Origin: an uncultured Myxococcales bacterium
GTDB taxonomy: Bacteria > Myxococcota_A > UBA9042
Assembly: GCA_903955385.1 (NCBI GenBank)
Contig: CAJBNH010000048.1
Location: 1-64,000 of the forward strand
DNA: 64,000 bases
Direction: 5' to 3'
Both the position numbers and the translations under genes were made by a program. A model generated the notes under the pieces. That model was not told where the DNA came from. It did no database searches and worked only from the letters and a program-made list of their open reading frames with translations. This document shows positions 7,245-15,680 of the stretch, in pieces. Every line of letters starts with the position of its first letter. The stretch's first letter is position 1.

Positions 7245-9242
7245 TCACCCGAGCTTCCACACCAGCAGCACGATCAGCGTTGCGGCGATGTAGAGCACGT
7301 ACATCTGGATGTGGCCCCGCTGGACCCAGCGCAAGTGCGCTGCAACCCAAGCAAACGCCTGGAAGATTGGGCGGTAGCCGTGGTCCACGAACGGTTCGTT
7401 GGCGTCGTTGTGGCGCTTGGCATAGGTTGGAAACAGGCCGTTGGGCAGCACCAGCTGGGCCGTCGGGCGCAGCAGCGAGCTGAACAGGCGCAGCAGCGGC
7501 TCGGCGAACGAGGCACCGGAGTACTGCATCCGCTCTGTCGGGGCGATGTAGCCGCAGTCCCAGGTGCCCGACTGCGTGACCTCGCGCCCCTTCAGCAGCC
7601 AACGGCGCAGCAGCATCAGCCCGCCCAGCAAGCTCAGGAACATGCCGCCGCCGACGGTCACCCACACCAGCTGTCCGCGCGCCTCGACCAGCCGCGCAGA
7701 AACGTCGGCCACCATCGCACCCGGCGTCAGGGACAGGACCGCCTGTCGCACCGCCTCCAGCGCAAGCGGCGCGCCAAGGCCCAGCAGCACGCACAAGGTC
7801 GCCAGCACCACCATGGGCGCGCGCATCCCGCGCGGCGTTTCGTGCGCGTGCGCCGCTGCCTTGGTGCGGGGCTCGCCCAGCAGCGCGATGCCCACCACCT
7901 TGGTAAAGGTCGCGGCCGCCAGCCCTGAGATCAACGCCAGCGCCGCCAGCACCAGCAGGCTGCGCATGGGCCACGCGGCCGCCAGATCGTTGGTTCCCGC
8001 CACTCCCTGAAAGGCGCCCAGATAGATGAGCAGCTCGCCGACGAAGCCGTTCAGCGGGGGCAGGGCAGAGATCGCCAAAGCGCCCACGATCATGGCTGCG
8101 CCTGTCGTCGGCATCCGCTTCAGCACGCCGCCCAGCGCGTCGATCCGCTTGGTGGCCGTCACATGCACGATTGCGCCGGCGCCCAGAAATAGCAGGCTCT
8201 TGAACAGGGAGTGGTTCAGCACGTGCAGCAGCGCGCCCGCAAACCCCAAGGCCGCCACAGCCGGATTGCCCTGCGCCACGCCCAGCACGCCAACGCCCAG
8301 TCCCATCGCGACGATGCCCAGGTTCTCGACGCTCGAGTAGGCCAGCAGCCGCTTCAAGTCCTGTTGCGCCAAAGCGAAGGTCACGCCGACGACGCCCGAT
8401 GCCGCCCCCACCACGACCAGCGCCCAGCCCCACCACGCAGCGGCATCGCCCAACAGCAGAAAGACCCGCAGCAATCCGTAGATGCCCATCTTGGTCATCA
8501 CGCCGCTCATCACCGCAGCGACGTGGGAGGGCGCGACGGTGTCTGCGTCGGGGGCCCAGACGTGGACCGGCACGAATCCCGCCTTGGTGCCGAAGCCGAC
8601 CAGTGCCAGCAGGAACACCAGTGTCGCCTCGGGCGAAGTTGCGGCAAACCGCCCCAGCACGGCGAAGTCCAGCGAACCGGCGCCGGCGCCCAGGCGAGCG
8701 AACATCGCGAACAGAAAGGCCGTTCCCAGGTGCATCGCGATCAGGTAGGTCCACGCCGCGCGCCGCACGTGGTCCTTGTCGTGGTCGTTCATCACAAGGA
8801 AGAACGACGCGAGCGACATCACCTCCCACCCCAGCAGGAACAGCACGCCGTTGCGGGCGATGGTGACGACGATCATGGCCGCCAGCAGCGCGTCGTAGCC
8901 GAGCCAGGGCCATCCCGGGTTGTGGCGGATGCCACCCGTGTGTGTCGCACATTGGCCATAGATGGCCGCAAGGGCTCCGACGACCAGCACGGGGGCGGCG
9001 AAGACGGCGGACAGCGGGTCGATCGCGATGGACAGTGAACCCAAGGGCATCGACCAGGGCAGGGTCACCGCGGACGCATGGCCGGCCAGCCCCGCAACCA
9101 CCGCCGGCAGTCCCAGCAGGCACCCGACCACGGCCCCCCAAGCGCCCACGGCGGCCGCCACCACAGGTCGCGTGGAAAGCGACACGGCAGCCACGCCAGA
9201 GGCGAGCAGGACCAGCACAGCGGCGACGAGCCAGAGGACCAC
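7245..9242 (-). CDS. hyfB: Proton-pumping membrane subunit, NuoL/HyfB family
   Basis: 665 residues from GTG at 9242, close to the 672 of E. coli HyfB. The GTG follows GGGAG by 7 bases; the longer open frame upstream has no membrane-protein character. Antiporter residues visible are the Glu in 'LGWEVMSLASFF', Lys in 'GTKAGFVPVHVWAPD', Lys in 'MTKMGIYGLLR' and Lys in 'NHSLFKSLLF'. The C-terminal part has the long amphipathic and terminal helices typical of HyfB/HycC ('SGTWDCGY'). First gene of the complex; no hyfD copy is present, so there are two antiporter-like subunits in total. Confidence 0.9.
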   Translation of the reverse strand: MVLWLVAAVLVLLASGVAAVSLSTRPVVAAAVGAWGAVVGCLLGLPAVVAGLAGHASAVTLPWSMPLGSLSIAIDPLSAVFAAPVLVVGALAAIYGQCATHTGGIRHNPGWPWLGYDALLAAMIVVTIARNGVLFLLGWEVMSLASFFLVMNDHDKDHVRRAAWTYLIAMHLGTAFLFAMFARLGAGAGSLDFAVLGRFAATSPEATLVFLLALVGFGTKAGFVPVHVWAPDADTVAPSHVAAVMSGVMTKMGIYGLLRVFLLLGDAAAWWGWALVVVGAASGVVGVTFALAQQDLKRLLAYSSVENLGIVAMGLGVGVLGVAQGNPAVAALGFAGALLHVLNHSLFKSLLFLGAGAIVHVTATKRIDALGGVLKRMPTTGAAMIVGALAISALPPLNGFVGELLIYLGAFQGVAGTNDLAAAWPMRSLLVLAALALISGLAAATFTKVVGIALLGEPRTKAAAHAHETPRGMRAPMVVLATLCVLLGLGAPLALEAVRQAVLSLTPGAMVADVSARLVEARGQLVWVTVGGGMFLSLLGGLMLLRRWLLKGREVTQSGTWDCGYIAPTERMQYSGASFAEPLLRLFSSLLRPTAQLVLPNGLFPTYAKRHNDANEPFVDHGYRPIFQAFAWVAAHLRWVQRGHIQMYVLYIAATLIVLLVWKLG

Positions 9243-9404
9243 GGACGACTCCCGGCAGCAGAGGAACAGGCTTGCGTCGGGGGCCCCATCACGAGGTCTG
9301 CCCACAAAAGACGCATCATTTCCCAGTGGAAGGGCTCCGCCAACGGGGCGGGGTCGGGCGATCGGCTGGAGCCGACGGGCTGGGCTTCGGCCTGCGGCGG
9401 GGCG

Positions 9405-9434
9405 GAGTCTAGGACTCTGCGTGTGGTGCAGCAA
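9405..9434 (-). promoter_or_regulatory. Promoter of the hyf/Ehr operon with an inverted repeat over the -10
   Basis: TTGCTG (9434-9429), 17-base spacer, TAGACT (9411-9406), minus strand, leaving a leader of about 155 bases to the hyfB GTG. GAGTC-TAG-GACTC (9405-9417) overlaps the -10, the position expected for a repressor site. Confidence 0.4.
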
Positions 9435-9514
9435 GGCCCGATGCGCGACCGCAGAGGCCGTCGGGGCTTGATCCTCTTGCGGTTTCGCTGGTTCGCCGGG
9501 TTCAGGCCGATTCC

Positions 9515-9542
9515 TTTGCTTTCGGCGAGGGGCTGCTAGGCT
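9515..9542 (+). promoter_or_regulatory. Weak candidate promoter of the AmpG-like gene
   Basis: TTTGCT, 16-base spacer, TAGGCT, about 30 bases upstream of the GTG at 9572. The -10 resembles the TAGRCT seen at other promoters here; the -35 is poor. Confidence 0.25.
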
Positions 9543-9571
9543 CCGGGCTTCCTTCCGCCTCGGGGGCTGCC

Positions 9572-10945
9572 GTGCCCGCTGCCACTCCTCTACCTGCTTC
9601 CGTCCCCGCCGAGCCCTCGTCGGCCCCATCCGCTCGCGTTCGCCAGTCGCGAACCGCTTGGGTGTCCACGACCTACTTCGCAGAGGGGTTGCCGTACTCT
9701 CTGGTGCGGTTCCTCGCTGGCGTCTACCTGACCGACGCAGGCGTGAAGGAGTCTTACCTCGGATTCCTCAACTTCTTGGGACTCCCTTGGAACGTCAAGT
9801 TCCTGTGGGCACCTGCCGTCGACCTGTTCAGCACGCGCCGCAACTGGCTGCTGCGGGTGCAAGGGCTGCTGGCCGTCTTCGTGACCATTCTGGCCGTGCT
9901 GACGATCTGGGGACCCGCGACGGGGGCAGAGGCCATCGCCTTTCGCGCTTTCGCGTCGGTCGCCCACGTCGACCTGCCCCTGACCGGGGTGCCCGCGCTG
10001 CAGGGGATCCTCGCGATTCTGGTCGTGTTGGCGTTTCTGGCGGCGACCCACGACATCGCGATCGACGCCTTCTACATGGAGGCGATCCCGGAGCCCGGCG
10101 AGGCCGCTGCCTACACCGGTCTGCGCAACGTCACGTATCGACTGGCTGTTCTGTTCGTGAAAAGCGGTCTGGTCTGGGCGGCGGGAGCCCTTGCGTGGTT
10201 CTGGGGCTTTGCGGGCGGTGCGATGGCGCTGCTGGCCCTGGTTGGCATCCACATGTGGCTGTTGCCGCGTCCGCCCCTGCGCCCCAAGGAGGTCTCGGAC
10301 CTGCGCTCCACCTGGATCGCGTTCGGCGAGGCCTTCGGCACGTTCCTGGGGCAGCCCAAGGTAGGGCTGGTGCTGGCGTTCATCGTCACCTACAAGCTGG
10401 GCGACGAGCTGCTGTTCTCGATGAACACGGTGTTCCTGAAGCGCGAGATCGGTGTGGCGAATGCCGACTTGGCGTGGATCGCCGGCATCGTGGGCGTGTG
10501 GGCCACCATAGGGGGCTCATTGGTCAGCGCCTGGGCCATCAAGCGCTGGGGATGGCGGCGCGCGGTCTGGCCGCTGACGCTGGGCATGAACCTGAACATC
10601 TGGGCCTATGTGTGGCTCGCCTGGCTGAAGCCGGATGCCTCGACGGCCGAGGGGCTGGGCATCATCGCGACCATCCACGCCTACGAGCAGGTCGCGGCTG
10701 GCCTGGGCAACGCCGTGCTGGTCGTCTACATCATGCGCGTCTGCAATCCGCGGTTCAAAGCGGCCCACTACGCCATCGGCAGTGCCATCGCGTCGCTGGG
10801 CGGCACGGTCTTCGGCGGCGTCGCGGGCCTGCTGGTCGAGCAGATCGGCTACATGAACCTGTACATCGTGGCGTTCGCTGCCGCGTTGCCGTCGATGGCC
10901 CTGCTGTTCGTGCTGCCGATGCCGCCTGAGCAGACCACGACCTGA
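9572..10945 (+). CDS. MFS permease of the AmpG/PAT type
   Basis: 457 residues with about 12 membrane helices. The first helix and loop 'FAEGLPYSLVRFLAGVYLTDAGV ...' split as FAEGLPYSL and GLPWNVKFLWAPAVD (about residues 35-85) match AmpG-like transporters, which carry muropeptides (anhydro-MurNAc peptides) inward during cell-wall recycling, or acetyl-CoA-type substrates in the wider PAT family. The start is GTG at 9572; the GTG in 'WVSTTYF' (residue 31) is an alternative. No beta-lactamase regulator or recycling amidase lies nearby, so the substrate is not fixed by context. Confidence 0.75.
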   Translation: MPAATPLPASVPAEPSSAPSARVRQSRTAWVSTTYFAEGLPYSLVRFLAGVYLTDAGVKESYLGFLNFLGLPWNVKFLWAPAVDLFSTRRNWLLRVQGLLAVFVTILAVLTIWGPATGAEAIAFRAFASVAHVDLPLTGVPALQGILAILVVLAFLAATHDIAIDAFYMEAIPEPGEAAAYTGLRNVTYRLAVLFVKSGLVWAAGALAWFWGFAGGAMALLALVGIHMWLLPRPPLRPKEVSDLRSTWIAFGEAFGTFLGQPKVGLVLAFIVTYKLGDELLFSMNTVFLKREIGVANADLAWIAGIVGVWATIGGSLVSAWAIKRWGWRRAVWPLTLGMNLNIWAYVWLAWLKPDASTAEGLGIIATIHAYEQVAAGLGNAVLVVYIMRVCNPRFKAAHYAIGSAIASLGGTVFGGVAGLLVEQIGYMNLYIVAFAAALPSMALLFVLPMPPEQTTT

Positions 10946-10949
10946 CCGT

Positions 10950-10982
10950 GCCCACCGTCAGACGATCGGGCCCACCGTCAGA
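10950..10982. repeat. 13-bp direct repeat between convergent genes
   Basis: GCCCACCGTCAGA occurs at 10950-10962 and 10970-10982 (period 20). The second copy contains the stop codon of the TorF-like gene. It probably reflects a small local duplication; no hairpin terminator is visible in the 32-base gap. Confidence 0.5.
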
Positions 10983-11763
10983 ATTCCCAGCCCGCCCCCC
11001 AAGTCAGCGCCTGCGGCTGGTGCTTGCCGACGCGGTCCACGCCACCGTAGGTCCACGCGCCCAGCAGGCGGTAGCCCGTCCCCGGCACCTGATAGGCGGC
11101 GCCGAGATCTACGTTGCGGAAAGCGAACTTCTCGGTCGTCAGGTGCCTGGGCCCGGTGGCATAGCCGTGCCAGCCGACGTCCGTCGTCAGGCTGAAACCC
11201 AGCCAAGCGGGCGTCTCCAGCCGCAGCAACAGGTACGTGTCGCCGACGTGGCTCCAGTCCGAGTCGCCCAGCATCGTTCGTGCGGCGAACTGCAGCGCAC
11301 CCAGATCCGCCCCCGCGACGTTGGGAAAGACCCGCAGCTCGACGGCCGACTCTGCGACGTTGCTGGAAGCGTGTCCCAGGGTTGCGTACCCGGTGGCCCC
11401 CAGCCGCAGCTCCGCCTCACCCAGATCCAGCGCCCAGCCCAGCGACAGGTCGTTCTCGAACGGTGTCGGGCCACCCGTCGGGCTCGGGTCGAGCGACGAG
11501 CCCCAGTATCCCACGAAGAAGCCCCACGGCAGCGCGATGTTCAGATAGGGCTGCAGCGCCACGCCCTCGCTGTCCGGGTCCGCCGTCATCCCGCGCTGGA
11601 CGTACTGCGACATCAGGTCGAAGCCGCCGGTGATGGGGCTCTTGGCCGCCTTGGCCGCCGAACCAGCTGAAGCCTTGGGTCCGCCGCCGTCGTCCGATTC
11701 CGCTCTCGCGCTGCTGACCGCGATGGCCAGACACGAAATCACCATTGTGACAGCGAAAGACAT
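10978..11763 (-). CDS. TorF-family outer-membrane protein
   Basis: 261 residues with a signal peptide (1-21, cleavage after SSARA) and then an all-beta protein with alternating hydrophobic strands. 'ITGGFDLMSQYVQRGMTADP' near the mature N-terminus is the signature of TorF/TIGR02001-like proteins ('dYvfRGxs'), and the chain ends in Phe (AGWEF), as beta-barrels do for BAM recognition. Function within the family is unknown. The ATG at 11763 lacks a clear ribosome site; the ATG at 11745 (before VISCL) is an alternative. It lies 70 bases downstream of the YwqK-repeat gene and may be cotranscribed with it. Confidence 0.7.
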   Translation of the reverse strand: MSFAVTMVISCLAIAVSSARAESDDGGGPKASAGSAAKAAKSPITGGFDLMSQYVQRGMTADPDSEGVALQPYLNIALPWGFFVGYWGSSLDPSPTGGPTPFENDLSLGWALDLGEAELRLGATGYATLGHASSNVAESAVELRVFPNVAGADLGALQFAARTMLGDSDWSHVGDTYLLLRLETPAWLGFSLTTDVGWHGYATGPRHLTTEKFAFRNVDLGAAYQVPGTGYRLLGAWTYGGVDRVGKHQPQALTWGAGWEF

Positions 11764-11833
11764 TGGAAAACGGGATGTGCGAGATCGATCGGTCAACAGA
11801 GAGATCACCTTTGCCGGGCGGCAGGCGGACGAC

Positions 11834-14044
11834 TCAACGGCCCGGGGGAGCGTAGATCGGATCGGCCTGCGGTTGAATGGCCTCTTCGCGGACCTTGACT
11901 CCTCGCTCCCAAACAATCTGCAGGACGCGGCGACCGTCGCGATCGAACCGCACCTCGATCCCATACTTCTGGTTGTCGATGTACGGCACTTCCGCCCACT
12001 TCAGGCCCGCCTCGGTGTAGAAGACGGCCACACCATGGCGTACGCCGTTCAGCAGAGGCACGTGCAGTCGGACCTCGCCGTTGCGGTGAAACTGGGTCTC
12101 CGCTCCGTGCAGGATGTCAGGATCAAAGGTAAATTCGCTCTGTCTCGCACCGTCCGGATACCAAGTGCGTGCTACGCCGGTGGCTCTGCCGTGAGCGTAC
12201 GGGAATTCTGCCACGCGCTCCCCCGTGCGGGAGTAGCGGACCTCAGTCCCGTGCTTCAAGCCGCGGTCGAACTCGATCCTCGCCCACAGCGTGCCGGTTT
12301 CGTCGAACACCATCGCAGTCCCTTGGCGACGACCGTGCACCAGCGGAACCGACAGGCGCAGCTCGCCGTTGCGGTGGAACAGGTACTCGGTGCCTTCGCC
12401 GCTAGCGGGGATGCGACCCAGCAGTGACCCGTCGGGATAGCGGGTTGTGATCATGCCACGCGGTTTGGACTTCGCTGGGGTGGTCGGTGTGGCGGCCTGC
12501 GCAAGATCGACGCCGGTTTGCGTGGTGTCTACGGGCAGCTCGTCGGCCGGAACGATGGGACTGCCGCCGGGGCCACGCACCAGCACCCCGCGCTCCCACA
12601 AGTACGTCACCGGCTTGCGGCCATGGTAGCGGACCTCAGGGCCGTGCTGCACGTTGTCGACATAGGTCAGGGTGGCGATCAGCTTGCCTTTCTCATCAAA
12701 CACGCGGGCTTCGCCGTTCTTGCGACCCAACACCAGCGGAACGGTCATCCTCAGGTGTCCCTGATCGTCCCATCGACTCTCGACCCCGGTGCCGGCGCCA
12801 TTCGCGAACGGGAACTCGCTTTGCTGGACACCGTTGCGGTACCAGGTAGTCGCGATGCCGACCAACTTGTCCTCGCCGTAGCGGAATTCGGCCTGCTTCT
12901 CTCCCGTGGGGTAGAACCGGGTCTCGGGCCCGTCGCGCACATCGTCAGAGAACCAGATCTCCGCCCACTTCTCGCCGGTCCTCGCCCACAGCGTCGCCAG
13001 ACCGTGCTTGCGTCCACCGACGATCGGCACTTCCATGGCCTTCTGACCGCCGCCGTCTGGCCCTACGTCGTGGAACCGCACTTCCTTGCCGTTCTCCTGC
13101 TCGTCCGCAAAGGTCCGCACGGTGGCGACTGCGCCGCTGGGGTGGAAGGTGGTGATGCGGCAGCAGGGCTTGTCGTTGCGGTACTCGACCTCGACCGTGG
13201 GGCGTCCTGCGCGATCGAAGCGGCGCTCGACGCCGTTCAGCTTGCCCGCTTCATACGGCAGCTCGCCAATCTTCACGCCGTCGAAGTCGAACATGCCCGC
13301 GCGCCCATAGCGCTGGCCTGCCACAAGGGGAGCCACCATGCGCGGTTGGCCGTTGGGGTGGTACTGGATCTCGACGCCCTCGGCGACGCCATTGACGTAG
13401 GGCACCGAGCTCTGCAGCCAGCCGTCTTCGTGGTAGCTGCGAACCGTCCCCTGAACAATGCCATAAGTGTAGGGAACCTGAGAACTTACCTTGCCATTCT
13501 TGAAGTACTGGATCTCAACGCCGTGCTTGCGGTCGTTGACGATGTCCACTACGGCGGCGCGCTCTCCGGTGGGATACAGCACCACCATCGGACCGCTAGG
13601 TTCGCCGTCGCTGTAGGGCAGCTCGCTGAAGGTCTCGCCTGACGGCAAGAACTCTCTGGCGACGCCGTGACGCAGGCCGTGGCGGAAGGGAACGACCGCC
13701 TGACCGCGCCCCTCGGCGTCATAGCGGGTCTCGTCGCCTTCCTTGACGCCGCCTCGCTCGACCCAAGTGGCCCGCACGACGCCGTTGGCGTGGTAGGTCG
13801 TCCAGCGCACCGTCTTGCCACCGTCTTCGTACACAGCAAGTGCGGTCTTCTCGCCAGCAGGGCCGAACCACTCCTCGCGAATGCGCTTGCCGTCGACCAC
13901 CGTCAGCACCTGCTTGGCCTGACCGTCGGGGTGGCGCGCGGCGACAACGGCGGTCGGCTGAGGTGCAGTTCGAGCGGCGAGCGCGGTCGAGGTCCAGACG
14001 AATGCTGTCGCACAAGTCGATAGCATGAGTGCCCAACGTCTCAT
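11834..14044 (-). CDS. Secreted YwqK/MORN-like repeat protein
   Basis: 736 residues: a signal peptide (1-23, 'AFVWTSTALAA') followed by nearly continuous repeats of about 22-24 residues of the kind 'G-x-x-x-x-Y-x-x-N-G-x-x-x-x-x-x-P-x-x-x-G-x-x-x-G', as in YwqK/MORN_2 proteins (e.g. HGVEIQYFKNGKVSSQVPY). A Pro/Thr/Ala linker at about 505-535 divides the array into two blocks. Such repeats form an elongated beta sheet. YwqK is annotated as an antitoxin component in Bacillus, but no toxin is adjacent here, and export argues for an envelope scaffold or binding role. The function is unknown. Confidence 0.7.
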   Translation of the reverse strand: MRRWALMLSTCATAFVWTSTALAARTAPQPTAVVAARHPDGQAKQVLTVVDGKRIREEWFGPAGEKTALAVYEDGGKTVRWTTYHANGVVRATWVERGGVKEGDETRYDAEGRGQAVVPFRHGLRHGVAREFLPSGETFSELPYSDGEPSGPMVVLYPTGERAAVVDIVNDRKHGVEIQYFKNGKVSSQVPYTYGIVQGTVRSYHEDGWLQSSVPYVNGVAEGVEIQYHPNGQPRMVAPLVAGQRYGRAGMFDFDGVKIGELPYEAGKLNGVERRFDRAGRPTVEVEYRNDKPCCRITTFHPSGAVATVRTFADEQENGKEVRFHDVGPDGGGQKAMEVPIVGGRKHGLATLWARTGEKWAEIWFSDDVRDGPETRFYPTGEKQAEFRYGEDKLVGIATTWYRNGVQQSEFPFANGAGTGVESRWDDQGHLRMTVPLVLGRKNGEARVFDEKGKLIATLTYVDNVQHGPEVRYHGRKPVTYLWERGVLVRGPGGSPIVPADELPVDTTQTGVDLAQAATPTTPAKSKPRGMITTRYPDGSLLGRIPASGEGTEYLFHRNGELRLSVPLVHGRRQGTAMVFDETGTLWARIEFDRGLKHGTEVRYSRTGERVAEFPYAHGRATGVARTWYPDGARQSEFTFDPDILHGAETQFHRNGEVRLHVPLLNGVRHGVAVFYTEAGLKWAEVPYIDNQKYGIEVRFDRDGRRVLQIVWERGVKVREEAIQPQADPIYAPPGR

Positions 14045-14083
14045 CCGTCGCCCCCCGGTACCTGATCATGGAACTGCCCGGCC

Positions 14084-14112
14084 AGAATCGCTTCCGTGCC
14101 CGGCCATGTCAA
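14084..14112 (-). promoter_or_regulatory. Promoter of the YwqK-repeat gene
   Basis: Perfect TTGACA (14112-14107), 17-base spacer, GATTCT (14089-14084) on the minus strand, about 33 bases upstream of the ATG at 14044. Confidence 0.45.
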
Positions 14113-14231
14113 TCGACAACGCACGGTCTTGAACGGGAACAGAATGGCGACATCGGGGGTTGCTTTCCTACCCGTGTTGCGCCTGTGACCCGGGCCAAGC
14201 CCGCGTCCCTGCTGCGGGATCTCACTGTATC

Positions 14232-14260
14232 TGGACAATTGACCCGATCGAATCTATCCT
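14232..14260 (+). promoter_or_regulatory. Promoter of the DUF4407 gene
   Basis: TGGACA, 17-base spacer, TATCCT, about 67 bases upstream of the likely transcript-to-ATG stretch at 14334. The same TGGACA/TATCCT hexamers occur at the DUF1998 helicase promoter, without the LexA-like second half here. Confidence 0.4.
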
Positions 14261-14333
14261 ATTTTGCCGTTTTGCGGGGGCTCTGACCCTCGCCCGCGCG
14301 GGACTCATCGCCGCGCCGCTCCGGAATGACCAC

Positions 14334-15644
14334 ATGGGAATCTCTCCCGCAAAGCCCCTGGCCGCAGAGCCCCACCTCGAGGTGGTCGACGACGCGACGC
14401 CCCCCCAGGGACTGCCCCTGCCGTCGCACGTCGAGCTTCAGGTCGCTGCCGACCCGTCGCCGCCGACTGCGGCCCCTCCGCGTGAGCAGGTCCGGCCCTT
14501 CATGGACCTGTACCAGCCGACGTGGCTGCATCCGGTGATCCGCCTGTTGTTGCTGGACGAGAACGGCCACATGCCGCGCACCGTGCAGGCGCAGGTCGGT
14601 TTTGGCGCCATGCTGATGGGCGTGCAGTTCTGCATGGACCTGCTGGCGTGGATTCTCGGGTTCCGCTGGGTGTTCGTGAACGCGATGGGCTGGCCCGGCT
14701 GGTTCCTGGCCTTCCTGTTCGCGTTTCTGGTGTCGTCCATCATCCTGATCTTCGAGCGTTTTGTGCTGACGGCCGACGTTCACGGCCGCAAGACCCCGCT
14801 GCTGTTGAACCCGGCGATCCTGACCCGCGTCGTCGTGGTCGTCATCTTCGCGTCGGTGACCGCCATCCCAGTGGAAATGCTGGTGTTTCAGGACGTGATC
14901 CAGGGACGGCTGAACGGCGAAGTGCAGGGCGTCCGCGAGTCGGCGCGGCAGCAGCTGCGCAACGACTTCAAGAAGGACATCGAGGACGTTGCCACCGAAG
15001 AGGGTGCCTCCCGCAAGCGCGTGAAGGACGAGACGCCGCCGCTGGTCCTCGATGAGGTCGGTACGCCGAAGCTGGATGCCAAGATCGCGGACCTGCAGAA
15101 GCAAATCGACCAGAAGGTCATCGACTTGCGTGAAGAGGATGCTGGCTGGCGCTCAGGCGAGGCCGGTCAGGGCCGCAAGTTCCTGCGGCTCAAGGACGAG
15201 AAGGCCGCGCTGGAAGGGCAGCTGACGGAGGCCAAGGCGGCCCGTTCTGCCGAGCTGGAGCAGCGCGCCAACGGCAACCAGAAGGCTCAGGCCGGCGCCG
15301 CTGACCGCCACTTTCAAGAGCTGACGCGCATCTCGGAGCGTTATGAGCCCCGCAAGCGCGAGCTCGAGAAGAAGATGCGCGACGTCGACCGCCTGACCGA
15401 CGACGAGCTGGCGAAGGCCACCCGCAAGTCGTTTCGCGTGGTGGACGGCTTTGCGCGGCGCTGGAAGATCGTGAACGATCTCGAGAACGAAGACCCGATC
15501 TACGCCACCACCAAGTGGGCCGTTCGGCTGCTGTTCATCGCGTTTGGCTTGCTGGTGCTGACGACCAAGGCGCTGTTCAACCGCCCGACCCGAGCCTATT
15601 ACGCCGGTCGGGATCCGCTGCGCGCCTACGACGACGAAGCGTAA
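14334..15644 (+). CDS. DUF4407 membrane protein
   Basis: 436 residues. Three predicted helices lie at about 100-190 (around 'FRWVFVNAMGWPGWFLAF', 'SSIILIFERFVLTADV' and 'VVVVVIFASVTAIPVEM'), followed by a long charged coiled-coil segment (about 200-375, rich in Glu, Lys, Arg and Gln) and a last helix near 400-420. This matches DUF4407, in which a cytoplasmic or periplasmic helical hairpin is held between membrane segments. The molecular function is unknown. The start at 14334 fits the promoter; a different frame opens at 14326 but is not coding. Confidence 0.75.
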   Translation: MGISPAKPLAAEPHLEVVDDATPPQGLPLPSHVELQVAADPSPPTAAPPREQVRPFMDLYQPTWLHPVIRLLLLDENGHMPRTVQAQVGFGAMLMGVQFCMDLLAWILGFRWVFVNAMGWPGWFLAFLFAFLVSSIILIFERFVLTADVHGRKTPLLLNPAILTRVVVVVIFASVTAIPVEMLVFQDVIQGRLNGEVQGVRESARQQLRNDFKKDIEDVATEEGASRKRVKDETPPLVLDEVGTPKLDAKIADLQKQIDQKVIDLREEDAGWRSGEAGQGRKFLRLKDEKAALEGQLTEAKAARSAELEQRANGNQKAQAGAADRHFQELTRISERYEPRKRELEKKMRDVDRLTDDELAKATRKSFRVVDGFARRWKIVNDLENEDPIYATTKWAVRLLFIAFGLLVLTTKALFNRPTRAYYAGRDPLRAYDDEA

Positions 15645-15680
15645 CCGCTTCCACCGCTTGGCCCCTTTACCTGCCGCATC

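Larger units (their letters stand above)
9243..9571. other. Divergent intergenic region between hyfB and the AmpG-like gene
   Basis: A 329-base spacer. It holds a candidate promoter for each divergent gene and a 13-bp inverted repeat, GAGTC-TAG-GACTC (9405-9417), that covers the -10 of the hyf promoter. No small gene or RNA is apparent; open frames across it are extensions of the hyfB and permease frames without coding support. Confidence 0.6.

Noticed and set aside
1744-9242. Annotation as a catalytic hydrogenase-4 / formate hydrogenlyase
   Set aside because: The large subunit lacks the Ni-Fe cysteines, and no formate dehydrogenase or hyp gene is present in the window.
9480-9510. GTTC repeats upstream of the AmpG-like gene as an alphaproteobacterial LexA box
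   Set aside because: The spacing between GTTC units is 5 bases and not 7, and the match to the LexA-like box at the helicase promoters is poor.
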